Shown: in pieces, positions 11,840-22,590 of the stretch
Numbering within the stretch: position 1 is the stretch's first letter
Layout: every line of letters begins with the position of its first letter
NCBI RefSeq assembly: GCF_000321225.1
Contig: NW_004450585.1
Coordinates: 1,305,500 to 1,369,499, forward strand
DNA length: 64,000 bases
From: Odobenus rosmarus divergens
Lineage: Eukaryota; Chordata; Mammalia; Carnivora; Odobenidae
Direction of reading: 5' to 3'
Position numbers and translations under genes: made by a program
The notes under the pieces: model-generated
The model's input: only the letters and a program-made list of their open reading frames with translations
Database searches by the model: none
Told to the model about the DNA's origin: nothing

Positions 11840-13005
11840 GGTATTGAACTCAAGGATTAAAAAAATTATTTTTTAGATATACAGTAGATAAAGCAAATTA
11901 CTGTGGCTTACAAAGGAGGCAGATCTCAGACTTATTCATAAAAACATTTAATGCCAGATGATGATGGAGTTATTTCTCCAAAGTTTTAAGGAATGAAAGA
12001 AAAAAAACTAAGACATCAACAGAGAAAAGGACAAAAGACAGACATTCTTAAACATGAAAGAACTCAAGGAATATGGCACTCTTGAATCCTTCATGAAAAA
12101 ATGCTTGAAAATGAATTCTAACTAATTAAGAGATAAATCAAAATAAAGAACATGGGAATCGAGAAGCTGTGATAAAAAGGACTGATGGTGTTTGAATCTA
12201 TTTAAATATAGAATTAAAGACTAAACAACTGAGAGAATTATTGCTATAGAACAAAATGCAAATGTTATTAATCAGAACAATGTAAAATTAGTAGTATAAA
12301 GATAATTGGAAACTGTGGAGAAGGGAGATATTCTCATGTTTCTAAGCAAGAGTCTACTGATATTGTCTAATATTGACATAATATAATAAAGACATTAATG
12401 ACTCCAACTCTTATTGTTTTTCAGATCCACCCACCCACCCTTTGAAGCTTAGAGTGTTCTAAGTCTTATGGCAAGAAACCATTTATTTGAAAATCGACAA
12501 TTCCTTTAGTTTTGCTTCAGTTTCTCTTTTTAATATTAAATTACAATTAAATTTAATACTTTGTTATTAAAAATAGTATCTATATATGATACCTGTTTTA
12601 ACAAAAAGCAATGTTATCTATCTGTCTATCTATCATCTATCACCTAGTTATCATCTCCACCATCATTTATCTTTTATAGCAATACAACAAGATTTAGAAT
12701 TGTGTTGACCTAATATTAATGGCAGTAATTTTTAGATAGTTGGAATCAGGAAGTAGCTTTTTATTTACTTCTTGGTACATTTCTGCATTGTTTAGTCACT
12801 TTTTAATGAGCATCACCAATTAAATTCACTACTGCACTTTCACTCCCCCCAGCCCCCCCTGCCAAGAAAAAAACCTGGAAGGAAATAGGCTAACATATTA
12901 ACAGTGATTAATATTATGTGGTATGGATAACTGAATAATACTGATAATAGTTTCTTCTATCTTTATACCTTTCTGTATTTTTTTTAATAAAAAAAAAGCA
13001 GGGCA
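11840..13005 (+). repeat. Old L1M-type LINE-1 3' region
   Basis: Blocks such as 'ggcagatctcagacttatt', 'acatgaaagaactcaagg', 'cttcatgaaaaaatgcttg', 'aatctatttaaatatag' and the end 'tttatacctttctgtatt' followed by A-rich DNA follow the 3' UTR order of mammalian-wide L1M elements. It is heavily mutated and no frame remains. Subfamily not assigned. Confidence 0.6.
12613..12655. repeat. (ATCT)n microsatellite, imperfect
   Basis: Tetranucleotide ATCT units with GTCT and CATC interruptions, embedded in the old L1 stretch. Confidence 0.85.
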
Positions 13006-13009
13006 TGAA

Positions 13010-14420
13010 ATTCTGGAATGAAAATAATTTGGTTCCGAATTCTGAGGGCAATGTTCCAATGTCTTCTAGGTTCCAATGGCAATCCTGAAAGTTAGATATA
13101 AGTCAGATGACTGATCCTTTATAAATAAGATTTTAGAGTCTTCTCTTTATTCTCATTCTTTTGAAATTTTGTGTTGGTGTGCCATGGTGTAGGTTCTCTG
13201 TGATTCAGAGAACTGGGTACTTAGTGGGCCCCTTTACTCATGCTGTCCATGTCTTTCCATTTAGGGAAACTTCCTTGTATTTTTCTTCCGTTTCATCTTT
13301 TCTCTTTCTGGAACACCTAGTTTTGAATTTTGGACTTCCTGAGTTGATTATTTACATTTTTTTCTTTATCTTTCCTCTTCAATTGCCCTTTTTTTCTTTG
13401 GGTGTTTATTTTACTCTCTGTAGGACTTTCTCGATGTTATCTTCCATCCATGCAACTGAATTCTTAGTTTCTTCCATATATTTAATTTTCAGGTCACATT
13501 CATATTCTTTGAAGTTTCCTATAAAAATAACATCCTATTCTTAGTTCATTAATGCATATTTATTCTTTTTTGTTTATGTATATCAATTATTGATTTTAAA
13601 GTACTCTTTTTTCTTCCTGTATCATCTCTGATTCTTCTGAATTCCTCCTTTCTGTTTCTGTGTTTGGCCCTTTTATTTCATTTTGGAGACGTCCTCAAAT
13701 ATTTGATGATTCTTGGCTTCCTTAAATATTTAAACTTGTGGCTCAAAAAACTGATAAGAGACTAATGTGTAAGTGTGTAAGTGAAGTGGCTTTTTTTACA
13801 TGTAGAGTGATTAGCTGGTGAGTAGTTTTCTTTCCTGTAGAAGCCCCAAATATAAATGTCTGTAAGCCCCTTTCTCAGGCTGCTCATTCTCAGGTTCCTC
13901 CAGAGAAAATTGTTTTAATCTTTCATCATACAGTAATATAACCTGGTTGCCGACAGAACAGTGGAATGGAAGGGGGCCGGAGACTTGACCTGTGGGGATG
14001 TACACTTTCATATACTCCTTGAGTTTATTCTGTGATGTTTCATCCCCACCTTCCACTATATTTGGTCATTCTGAATCCAGACCATCTGAGGAACAGTTTC
14101 TCTAGATAATGTACTTCCAGGCTCCTGTCAAGTAGGAGAGGAGTTTGGCTGCTCCGGAACCCTGAGTTCTAGATGTTCTTCATACAGATCTCTATCTATC
14201 CCCTTATCCTCACTTTTCCTCGGGATCTGGTACCTCTAAAACCTCAGATTTTCTGGGTTAAGTGGGGGAAAAACCTTCTTGCTTCTCATAGACATTTTCC
14301 CTCGTTAGCTCAAGATTTGCTTCCCCCCTCCCAGTGATGTCATTCTCTGCTCTTCCATCTGCTTTCCATCTTCCGAAATGTGTTGACATCTAGTCACTTC
14401 CTGTTACCTCCTTTCTGTCC
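13010..14420 (-). repeat. Old L1M-type LINE-1 remnant, antisense
   Basis: Read on the plus strand it gives the reverse complement of an L1M 3' region: 'gcaatgttccaatgtcttct', 'ttggtgtgccatggtgtagg', 'gggtacttagtgggccc', 'tttctctttctggaacacc', 'actctctgtaggactttctc', then 'gaatttttcatttct'-like and 'tgatgattcttggcttcc' blocks. The 127-codon plus-strand frame at 13161-13544 and the 81-codon minus-strand frame at 13811-14056 lie inside it and are not genes. The right end is uncertain. Confidence 0.7.
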
Positions 14421-14889
14421 TCTTTTTCACTCATGTGTTTAACGTTTATTCCTGTTCTGTGCCTTCGGTAATGCTTCAGAAGGGAGTTCAAACCATTATA
14501 TATAACCAGAAGGTACCTATATGTATTAATTTAAAAAGGATTCACTGACCTCCTATTAAATTTGAGGAGCCTTAAAATTACATCACAGTTATAATAAGAT
14601 GAAGAAAAGAAGATCAATGTGTCCAAAGATTAGATCAAAGAAGTAAAAAAGAAGAAAAGCAAAACTTGAGGCCCTGGCAGTTGACCAAACAACTTGCTTC
14701 CAGGCTGCTAGTAACCAGAGCAGAGAGGAAAAAAAGACATCACCGTTTGTACATTTTTCATTGTCCAAAGGAAGGAAGAATACTTTGTCACTAGGGGTAA
14801 AACACTTCCTACCCTGAACTTTGAGAGTAATTTGTTTATCCAATTCATTCATCATCTTACTAGTAGAATGATCTTTCATTCCCACAGAC
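14421..14889. other. Unassigned DNA
   Basis: No recognisable repeat or exon. The 98-codon minus-strand frame at 14589-14885 has a hydrophobic C-terminal part but no domain I recognise. Confidence 0.4.
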
Positions 14890-15612
14890 CTGATTATATT
14901 CTTCTTTTGCTTAAAACCTTTCCATGGCTCCCACTGCCTTGGACATGAAGTTTAAGCAGCATATGCTAACTGTAGATTCTGATGCCTACCTCTTTAGCCT
15001 CATCCCCTCCTACTTCACTGGACATACTCTATGTACAATCATATTAGACTCTTGTCTCTGAATGAGACAGGCTTACCGCTTACTCCAGGCTTGTGTTTTT
15101 TTTTTTTTTTTTAAGATTTTATTTATTTATTTGACAGAGAGATAGAGGGAGAGCACAAGCAGGCAGAGTAGCAGGCAGAGGGAGAAGGAGAAACAGGCTC
15201 TCTGCCGAGCAGGGAGCCCGACGCGGGGCTTGATCCCAGGACCCTGGGATCATGACCTGAGCTGAAGGCAGATGCTTAACCTACTGAGCCACCCCACACC
15301 TGGTAGAATTGGCATCTTCACTCTTTAAGGCTCTCTCAAGCTTCCCCTTCTCTGGGAATCTTCCCTTATTCCCACTTCTCCCACTTGTCTGTGTGCCTCT
15401 TCTCACTGCTTCCCTGGCACCTTATGCATGCTTTATCGGAGCACTTACCATACTTATCAAAACTCTTGGTTTATTCCTCTCCTTCTCTTTCCCCTTAATC
15501 CATATACTGATAAGTAGAGGGATTATGTTTATTCATCTTAGAGTTTACATTGTCTACCACATTTCCCCCTGGCACATGGTAGGCATTTAATAAATATATT
15601 TGAATAAGTGAA
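14890..15612 (+). repeat. LINE-2 3' region, second copy, split by a SINE
   Basis: Blocks: 'tgcttaaaacctttccatgg', 'ctcccactgccttggacatg', 'tcatcccctcctacttcac', then after the SINE 'tctgtgtgcctcttctcact', 'agcacttaccatac', 'agagggattatgtttattc', 'cctggcacatggtaggcatt'. It has the same strand and the same 3' terminal region as the copy at 10826-11740. The frame at 15309-15590 lies in it. Confidence 0.88.
15096..15300 (-). mobile_element. CAN-SINE inserted in an L2
   Basis: Reverse-complement SINE with a long T run (about 17) at the left, 'ttattttatttatttatt'-like tail, GA-rich block, 'gggagcccgacgcggggct', 'tgatcccaggaccctgggat', 'catgacctgagctgaaggc', 'ctgagccacc'. The body is complete and close to consensus. 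No clear target duplication was found. Confidence 0.94.
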
Positions 15613-16459
15613 CAATAAATAGGATGCAAGTATGTGGTTTACTCCAGTCTTACTATATGAATAAACTTTGGAGGCTCTTCAGGGTTGAATAGGTCCCATG
15701 TCACAGAGAAATTAACACAGATCAGCTAGCTCAGACAGAGTTTGGAGAGCAAAAAAATAGCAGAGAATTGCAGCCTGAGGTTGCCAGTGAGAACCTGTAA
15801 AGAAGGTATTCTGCACTGTGGGCTGACAGCAGAGCCATATGCTCAAGATGCCAGCTGATGTTTTACTGTGGGAATCTAGGGCCTTCTAGATTCTGTGCCT
15901 GATTGGGGGCCATGTCACTCATGTCTGCATAATTGCTTTGTGCTCTTTACATCCTTCCGAATCTTTGAATTGCCAGGCTCTCTGCTCCTCCCGCTACCCA
16001 CCACGCCCACCCCTGCTAGGGCAGCCGTGGCTCGCTGTCCTGCTGCCAGTTTTCAAACTCTCTAACTCTTCCCTTTCAATGAACAACAACTATTTGCATC
16101 TGTCATATTTGCTTCTGTTTTTTTTTTTTTTTCTGAAGATACAGAATTCTTCAGATGTGTCAGAAGCTCCATTTGTAGCCATCCCAAATCCCGTTTCCCT
16201 TTCTTCCTCCACTCACTCAGGGGTCCATTCAGAACAATTGTACTACTTCTACAGATCGACAAGGGGGTAGGGAATCAGATCAAGGAAAAGTTTCTGTTCA
16301 GTAGCACAAGATGAAGAGAACTAGGTAACTATCACCAAAACACCACTGGTTAAGATGGAGCAGATTTATAAGCATGAGTTTGTACCTTAGGCCTGTCATA
16401 TTTTTTCACCTTTATGTTAGTTAATTGCAGAGTAACATAAATTAACTTTGGAACACAAG
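15613..16459. other. Single-copy DNA
   Basis: No repeat or exon recognised. A T14 run lies near 16118-16131. The 110-codon plus-strand frame at 15938-16270 crosses that run and has no domain; it is taken as chance. Confidence 0.45.
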
Positions 16460-16800
16460 CAAAAATGGGAACTTTATTTATGAATTTCTTGGATTTCTTT
16501 ACCTCAAGCCAAACAACTAAATTGCTACTTAGCATAAATTATTTATGGGCCCTGGCTCAATACCATCCAGCACCAGCCCCTGGAGGTATGGGAGATATAA
16601 AAGATTTAAAGCATCACTGCGACAGTGTTCGGGCCGCCACGGAGCCGTGTTTCTTTCCAGAAGGGTCCACTTTATTTTGTTGTAAATAAATAGAGGCTGG
16701 ATTTCCAGGGAGGGAAGTTAGCTTCCAGCGGGATGGTGGTGGTGTTTTGCATATGTTAATTACACAACCCTTTTATGACAGATAGACACAGTGTTTGCAG
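16460..16800. promoter_or_regulatory. Repeat-free segment, possible conserved non-coding DNA
   Basis: Three hundred bases free of repeats with clustered motif-like words: 'cataaattatttatgggccc', 'gatataaaagat', a CpG-bearing patch ('gttcgggccgccacggagcc'), 'tgtaaataaatagagg' (forkhead-like TAAATA) and 'ttttgcatatgttaatta' (octamer-like). Without an alignment to another mammal the function is guesswork. Confidence 0.25.
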
Positions 16801-16912
16801 AGATATTTCTCAAAAGACCCATAGACCAAACGGGTCTTTTCATTTCCTGGCATGGAGTCATTTCTCTCATTTGATCTCACTTCAAAATGTGAAGTTTTCA
16901 AAGCTTGCCACC

Positions 16913-17450
16913 TGTAGAGGAGGAAAAAGTTTTCTATACCCTTCTAGATTCTTTTGGCTAGTCTATTAATTAAACTGACATATGACAGATTAATAAGAGA
17001 AAAACAAATTTAATTTTGTACATATGGGAGCCCCATTAAGACATGAGAGGCTCAGAGTCAGGTAAGTGAGGCTTATATATGCCATCCTGAGCTATGATGA
17101 GAGGGTAGGCGCTTGGGATTTCTAAGAAAGACAATTCACAGAAAGATGGTAGGAACACATATTTGGTAAGTAAATAAATGTCATGCCATGCAGAGACAAT
17201 GGTACATGCAGAGGAATTTGAACAACAGGCCCTGTGGGGCTTCCTCCTCCCCCAGATTACCACACCTAGCCCATGCTCTGTAAATTATCTCCGGTGATAG
17301 CACTCTTCTTGGACCAGCCCCACTATCTAAATTCTTAGAGGCAGTTAAAAGGAAGTAAAAGTTCTTCCTGAGTCTTTTATGCCTTGATTGTCTTCAGCTC
17401 AAGATAATCCACATGGCAAAGTGATACATTTTGCGGAGGCTCATTCTGAA
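16913..17450 (+). repeat. Dispersed repeat, copy A (family not identified; LTR-like)
   Basis: It aligns with 55431-55915 in the same orientation. Shared blocks in order include 'acccttctagattc', 'acagattaa', 'gagaaaaacaaatttaatt', 'ggagccccatta', a 'ggcttatatatgcc' block, 'agggtaggcgcttgggat', 'aattcacag' and 'ctatctaaattct'. The order also recalls ERV1-type LTR families, but I cannot name it. The strand given only fixes it relative to copy B. Confidence 0.8.
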
Positions 17451-18684
17451 CCCCTTCATATCCTAACAGTTTATAAGTATATTTATCCATACAATTCTAG
17501 CAGGAACAAATGTACGTATTCTACAATCTTGATTCTGTTTTCGTTAAAATTCAAGCTTGATAATGGTGTGCTGACACTTGTGACAAGCCCATTGTCACTT
17601 CTTAGGTTGTCTTTCCATAGCTCTAACCTCAGCATGTCACCTTTTGCTCCAAAATACCCTTACATACCTTGTTTCTCAGACACAGTCTGTTTCTAAGACA
17701 AGGTCGTTGCCTTCTTTTTCTTTGGGTCAGACATATTTCATTTAGTTCATACAGTGTTTAAGATCAGCAAATTCCACATAAAAGTATAGATTTCTGGCTT
17801 TTCATTCAATTTCCAAAATTAGAAAGCTGAGCAATTTTCGGCTGTCTTTTCCACTGAGCAGCTGTTGGCTTAAGCTGAGTAGTCCCTGCCTCTTCTCCAC
17901 TCCCTAGTTTACCATAGTCCCCACTACTCCCTAATATCTATACCCAGCCTACTTTAGCCAGTTAGGTTTTAGGTTATTCCCTTGTTTGTGAATGCATTTG
18001 AACTTTTGACCCCTAATTTAGGTCCATGCTTTGGCTAATACATTGATAACTTTCATGTTTTCTTGGGTAAGGTTATATATTATAAATTACTAAACCCAAA
18101 AGAAAAGAAGATCTTGACAGGCTATAGCGATGAACTCATAGATGTCACTACATTTTTTTTAAGATGCAAATATATAAATATATTTCCACTTAAATGCAGA
18201 TTAGGCAGATTTGCTCATTTTTCTTTTGAAAATCATGGCATGTGTAATCACATTCTTTAAACAACAGAAAATGTCTCCGTGGTATTAGTTTTCCTAAATC
18301 CTTGGTATACTGTTTGAAATGTCACTTTAGCTTGATCACTTGCCCAGGCCAAGCCCAGTCAGGCTATGTTGTCTTTCAAACATTTCAAGCCCAGGCAGGC
18401 CTTGCACCCCTACTGCTTGATGTGCATTGACTCATCCTCTTGGGATCCCAGATCTGATAGTATTTCCATTAACCTCCCAAGCATTGCCACTGAGGTTCTC
18501 TTCTTGGGCCTTGAATTTTGTTGCATCACTATTCTCCTTTAATATCTTCAGTGGTTTCCTCTTAAATTTCAGATCAGAATCAGATCCTAAGTGTCACTCA
18601 CAAAGACTGTGACCAGCTGAACCTGGAAAGCTTAACTGTATCCTCCTGCCCACCCTTCTATTTTAAGGGGAATTTAAAAGCAGG
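17451..18684. other. Unassigned DNA with a possible CR1/L3 scrap
   Basis: No exon seen. At about 18098-18135, 'aagaagatcttgacaggcta' followed by 'tagcgatgaa' resembles a conserved stretch of mammalian CR1/L3 elements, but it is too short to be sure. The frames at 17388-17696 and 18427-18612 have no domain. Confidence 0.4.
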
Positions 18685-18860
18685 GTAGAGGGAATGAGTG
18701 GGGACTTTGGAAACAGACCCAAATTCCAAGTCTGATCCTGAGTATATTAGACCTGCCTTGGCCTCAGGTTTTTTTAATCTGTAAAATGGAGTAATAGCAG
18801 CTATCTTGCAGAATGCTTAGAAATATAATTGCTAATATGATTTTAAAGACATTCAGTGAA
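18685..18860 (+). repeat. MIR SINE
   Basis: Blocks 'gggactttggaaacagaccc', 'caagtctgatcctgagtata', 'ttggcctcaggttttttt', 'aatctgtaaaatggagtaat' and 'gaatgcttagaaatata' follow the MIR consensus. Confidence 0.82.
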
Positions 18861-20050
18861 TTATTCCCACAGGTCTGTGTTATGTGCTGTAAGTCCTCTT
18901 GCTCCATTCCCCTGCCTCAGCTTACCATACTTTGTCTTGGTGATGAAGAGAGAAAGTCCTTTCTTTGTCTCTTTCTGCTGCCACCTATGATGATGGATCA
19001 TCCCTACCTTAAAATGCCTTGACTTTGTCCTGTCCTAGCCCCACCCCCAGAAGCTGTTACACACCAGGGGAAACAGAAAGAAGCTTCTGTAGAGCTGAGT
19101 TCTAGCAAAGCCTAGGTCATAGCCAAAGGAGAGACCACCCTCTTTTAAGAACACAGAGGGGCTCCTCCCTGTAAGGGCTGAGAAAGCTTGTTCCACCTCT
19201 CCCTTATCTCTCACCCCCATGGAAAGAAAAATAAGACTCTGCATGAGTGATCATCCCCAAACTGGTTGTATTGCATATTTTTATAACCAAATTGTATGTG
19301 TAGATATTATAATAGATAATCTGAATGTGTTGTACACATCCTACATAAAACATAAAAGTTTGCTGTCTCTGTCTCACATGCATTTAAAAAGCTCATTTTA
19401 ATATTCAATGCTTCTAACAGTCATCTAAATCTCAAAAGGTAAGCAGGATATACCATATAAAAGACCCAAAGTTAAAACAAATGTTGCTATAATCTGGAAT
19501 TTGCCTCTCTCCCCTCATCCCCAACCCACCCGCCTCTCATCACCCTAGCTTCTAGAGAGCACAAGCATGGCATATGCCATTCTCCCTTTGTAGCTCAGCG
19601 ATGCACTTTGGAAATGCAAGTTATGGAAATATACAAGGAATAGCCACGCTCATAACCCAGGATTCATAAATAACTTTTTAAAAAACTCTACCTTTTGTAT
19701 TTCTTTGTTTTTCAATATTTCTTGTGAATTTTCAAAAATATATCCTAAATTATAATGTATTAGACAATCTCAGTCAGGCTAATGACTTCTGGGACTAGGG
19801 TACATCAGTCTGTGGTGGTGCCTCAGGCTGCTATCTACGGCAGCTGATGTGCTGGGCAAATTCTTTGGCAAACTTGCTAAATTCACTTACTGGCACAACT
19901 CTAGGCTAGGCTATTCATTTGAGTACTGGATGATTTCCTAGCAAAATAAATAGAATCCCCTTTAGCAGAGATTAGGCTACTCAGATCATTCATTTGAGCT
20001 TTAAATGTCAGAAAACATGGGGATCTTTTTTCTGTATTAATTATGATGAC
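18861..20050. other. Single-copy DNA, no feature seen
   Basis: No repeat, exon or RNA gene recognised. Overlapping short frames at 18813-19022 (plus) and 19035-19244 (minus) have no domain. Confidence 0.5.
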
Positions 20051-20404
20051 TGTTATGCATTGAATGTTTATGTTCCCACAAAATTTGTATGTTGAAGCAC
20101 TAACCCCCAGTATGATGGTATTGGAGGTGGGGCCTTTCGGAGGTAATTAGGTCTAGATGAAGTCATGGTGGTGAAGCCCCCATGATGGGCTTGATTTCCT
20201 GTCTGTAAGAAGAGGAAGAGACTAGAATTCTCTCTCTCTCTGCCATATGAAGATACTACAAGCCAGGAAGAGAGCTCTCACCAGAACCCAACCTTGCTAA
20301 CACTCTGAGCTTGGGCTTCCCATTCTGTAGAACTGTGAGAGATGTCTGTTGTTTAAACCATCCGATCTGTGCTAATTTGTCAGAGCAGCCTGAGTGGACT
20401 AAAA
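20051..20404 (+). mobile_element. MLT1-type (ERVL-MaLR) solo LTR
   Basis: It starts 'tgttatgcattgaatgttta' and continues 'gtatgttgaagcactaaccc', 'gtatgatggtattggaggtg', 'gggcctttcggaggtaatta', a '(t)gtaagaagaggaagagact' block, 'gccatatgaagatac', 'ctgtagaactgtgagaga', 'tctgttgtttaaaccatcc' and ends near 'gcagcctgagtggacta'. That is the MLT1 layout from end to end. No internal sequence adjoins. The long minus-strand frame at 20256-20633 overlaps it and is not a gene. Confidence 0.88.
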
Positions 20405-21474
20405 AGGAGTATATCAGTGTCTTTTGCATGTGTATGCTTATGTGTGTAGATTCTGGCCTGTTGGGTGATTGGGTACTCTCTCTTGATCTACTTTCTACTG
20501 TGTAAGATACTGTGGTTTCTGGAAGAAACACTCTTCTCTTGCTGAATTGCAGAGTAGAATTGGAGAATGGGAAGAAAGGGAAAGGAGAGGTAGCAGAACA
20601 CTTAAAAAAAAAAAGCAGTACTTTTCCTTCCATTTAATCGAGAAGTTACCCTTAGAGATAGCCAGGAGTGCCTGAATTCAGGAATGCCTGAATTTTTCAA
20701 GCTCACAGAATAGAATGGGCCTGAATTTCTTGCAGCTTCCTTTAAAAGATCACCTTTCCTTTGCTTAGAATCATGTTGAGACTGCTATAATTGGTCTGAG
20801 CTCAATTTTAGTGGGAGACTGTGGGCAGGCAGTTGAGGAAAGAACATGGTCAAGTGACGTTTTCAAAAATGTACGTTTTTCCGCTACAAAAGCAATTCCA
20901 AAAACCCCGCCTCCTCTCCTCCCCATCTCCCAATCAACTCTACTCAAAATGTGTGAACTTTGCATTTAAACTTCGTATATGCCTAGTGCAGTATGGAAAG
21001 CTCTCCTGGGTAATTTGGGGAAATATATGTATTAAAAATGAAGTTATGAAAAATTGAAAATTACTTTTGAATATCCATGGCAGTAAAACCCATATATAGC
21101 TCTTTCCTTACTATTTTAATATGGAAGTTTTGCATGAGAGTTAAGTAGCCATGCCTTTTAGCTTCTGAGAAGAAAGAAATCATGTCTTCTGTGTATGGTT
21201 ATTTTATGTTTATACATAGGTGCCAGCTCCTTATAATTTGTGTTTTGACTTCTAGTCTTATTTTTTGTTATTTAAAAAGCAAAAAAAAAAAAAAGAGAGA
21301 GGTTCTTAAATTCCTTTTAAAAGAGGTTGGTATTTAAAAATATATATATAGATATGTAGAGAGAGAGAGCACTAGTTGTGATTCTCAATTTCACGTGAAA
21401 TCAATTCTATGTAATCATTACAAAATTTGAATTTCGAGGGAGTGGGAGGTGGGAGCTGGGAAATACACCTTTTT
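20405..21474. other. Single-copy DNA with an A run
   Basis: An interrupted A/GA run lies near 21281-21301 and a short (TA)n/(GA)n tract at 21339-21370. No exon or known repeat is seen. Confidence 0.5.
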
Positions 21475-21490
21475 CTGGCACAGTTTCTTC

Positions 21491-21708
21491 TTTTTTTTTT
21501 TAAGATTTTTTTTTTATATTTATTCATTTGACAGAGATACAGAGAGAGAGAGAGAGAGAGAGCATGAGCTGCGGAGATGGGGAGAGGGAGAGGAAGAAGC
21601 AGGCTTCCTGTGGAGCAGGGAGCCCGATGTGGGGCTCCATCCCAGGACTCCGGGATCATGACCTGAGCCAAAGGCAGACGCCCAACCATCTGAGCCACCC
21701 AGGCACCC
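21491..21708 (-). mobile_element. CAN-SINE with long target duplication
   Basis: Reverse-complement SINE: poly(T), 'atttattcatttgacagaga', (GA)n, 'gggagcccgatgtggggct', 'catcccaggactccgggat', 'catgacctgagc', 'ctgagccacccaggcacc'. A 16-base target duplication with one mismatch flanks it at 21475-21490 and 21709-21724 (ctggcacagtttcttc versus ctggcacagtttcctc). Frames across it on both strands, up to 131 codons, are SINE translations. Confidence 0.97.
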
Positions 21709-21724
21709 CTGGCACAGTTTCCTC

Positions 21725-22469
21725 TTAGGTGTGGCAGGGGATACACCTTTCTATTACTCACCTGCATTCTTTGTTTTGATCAAACTTACTCTTGCATGTG
21801 GCCTTCACCTTGAAGATCCTCTAAAGAGAATCCCCCAGCCCCTTGCCATCCCCAAACACACTTTGTCCTTTTGTCCACACAGGGACATGCATGGGCCTGG
21901 GGACCCCCCATCAGAGGGCGAACTTCAGATGGATGGGGAGACTTGGGAGAACTGCCTTCCAATAGCCTGGTGAGCTCTCCATTCAAGGCACCTTCTCTCT
22001 GTCTCTGTGCATTTATGCAAGTCCTTCTTTTTCCTTCCAGAGTTTAATAAAAAAAAACAAAAAAACGAAAAAAAAAACCACAGAACAAAACAGTGGGGAA
22101 AATTAGAAAAAAAGTACCAGTTTCTATGGCCACGTTAACCATCTAATGTTATGTACTTTCAACTTCAGACTTTTTTGAAATTATCTTTTTATATGAAATC
22201 TCTAAGATAAATGGACAAGCTTATAAATAGATATGGGCTTTCATAATTTCTTTGACTCCGTCTTCCTGAAATGGGATGGGAAGTAGGAGTAACAAGATAC
22301 CAGCAACAGTGGAGTAAGCCCTCGGGAGCCTAATCTCACCCCTGAGTGGACAGGAGAAGGGGGAGAAGAAGAAGGAACAGCGATGGGTGAAGATGGTTTC
22401 TCTGGGTGTGGGAAGGTGGAAGAAGGTAGAAGAGAAGGGGCACTGTGAGAAAGAGACAATGGTATAAGA
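21725..22469. other. Single-copy DNA with an A-rich patch
   Basis: A-rich sequence with C and G interruptions lies at about 22047-22080. No exon or family-level repeat is recognised. Confidence 0.45.
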
Positions 22470-22590
22470 GAAATAGCATTGGATTAGAGTAAAAAGACTG
22501 GGGTCTCAGGGTTTGCTCTGCTATTTACTGGGGGCATAATATGAGGTCACTTGGTCTCTGAATTCTGTGTCCTTGTCTAGATTCCTTTAA
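22470..22590 (+). repeat. MIR SINE fragment
   Basis: Blocks 'gcattggattagagtaaaaa', 'gactggggtctcagggttt', 'ctctgctatttactggg' and 'ggtcacttggtctctgaat' match the 5' half of MIR. Confidence 0.65.

Noticed and set aside
13161..13544. 127-codon plus-strand frame with hydrophobic stretches that look like membrane segments
   Set aside because: It lies in an antisense L1M remnant; the T-rich strand gives F/L/S-rich translations by default.
20256..20633. 125-codon minus-strand frame
   Set aside because: It overlaps the MLT1-type LTR on the opposite strand and has no domain.
21372..21767. 131-codon minus-strand frame and overlapping plus-strand frames
   Set aside because: All run through the SINE at 21491-21708; typical SINE translations (for example APHRAPCSTGSLLLPLPLP).
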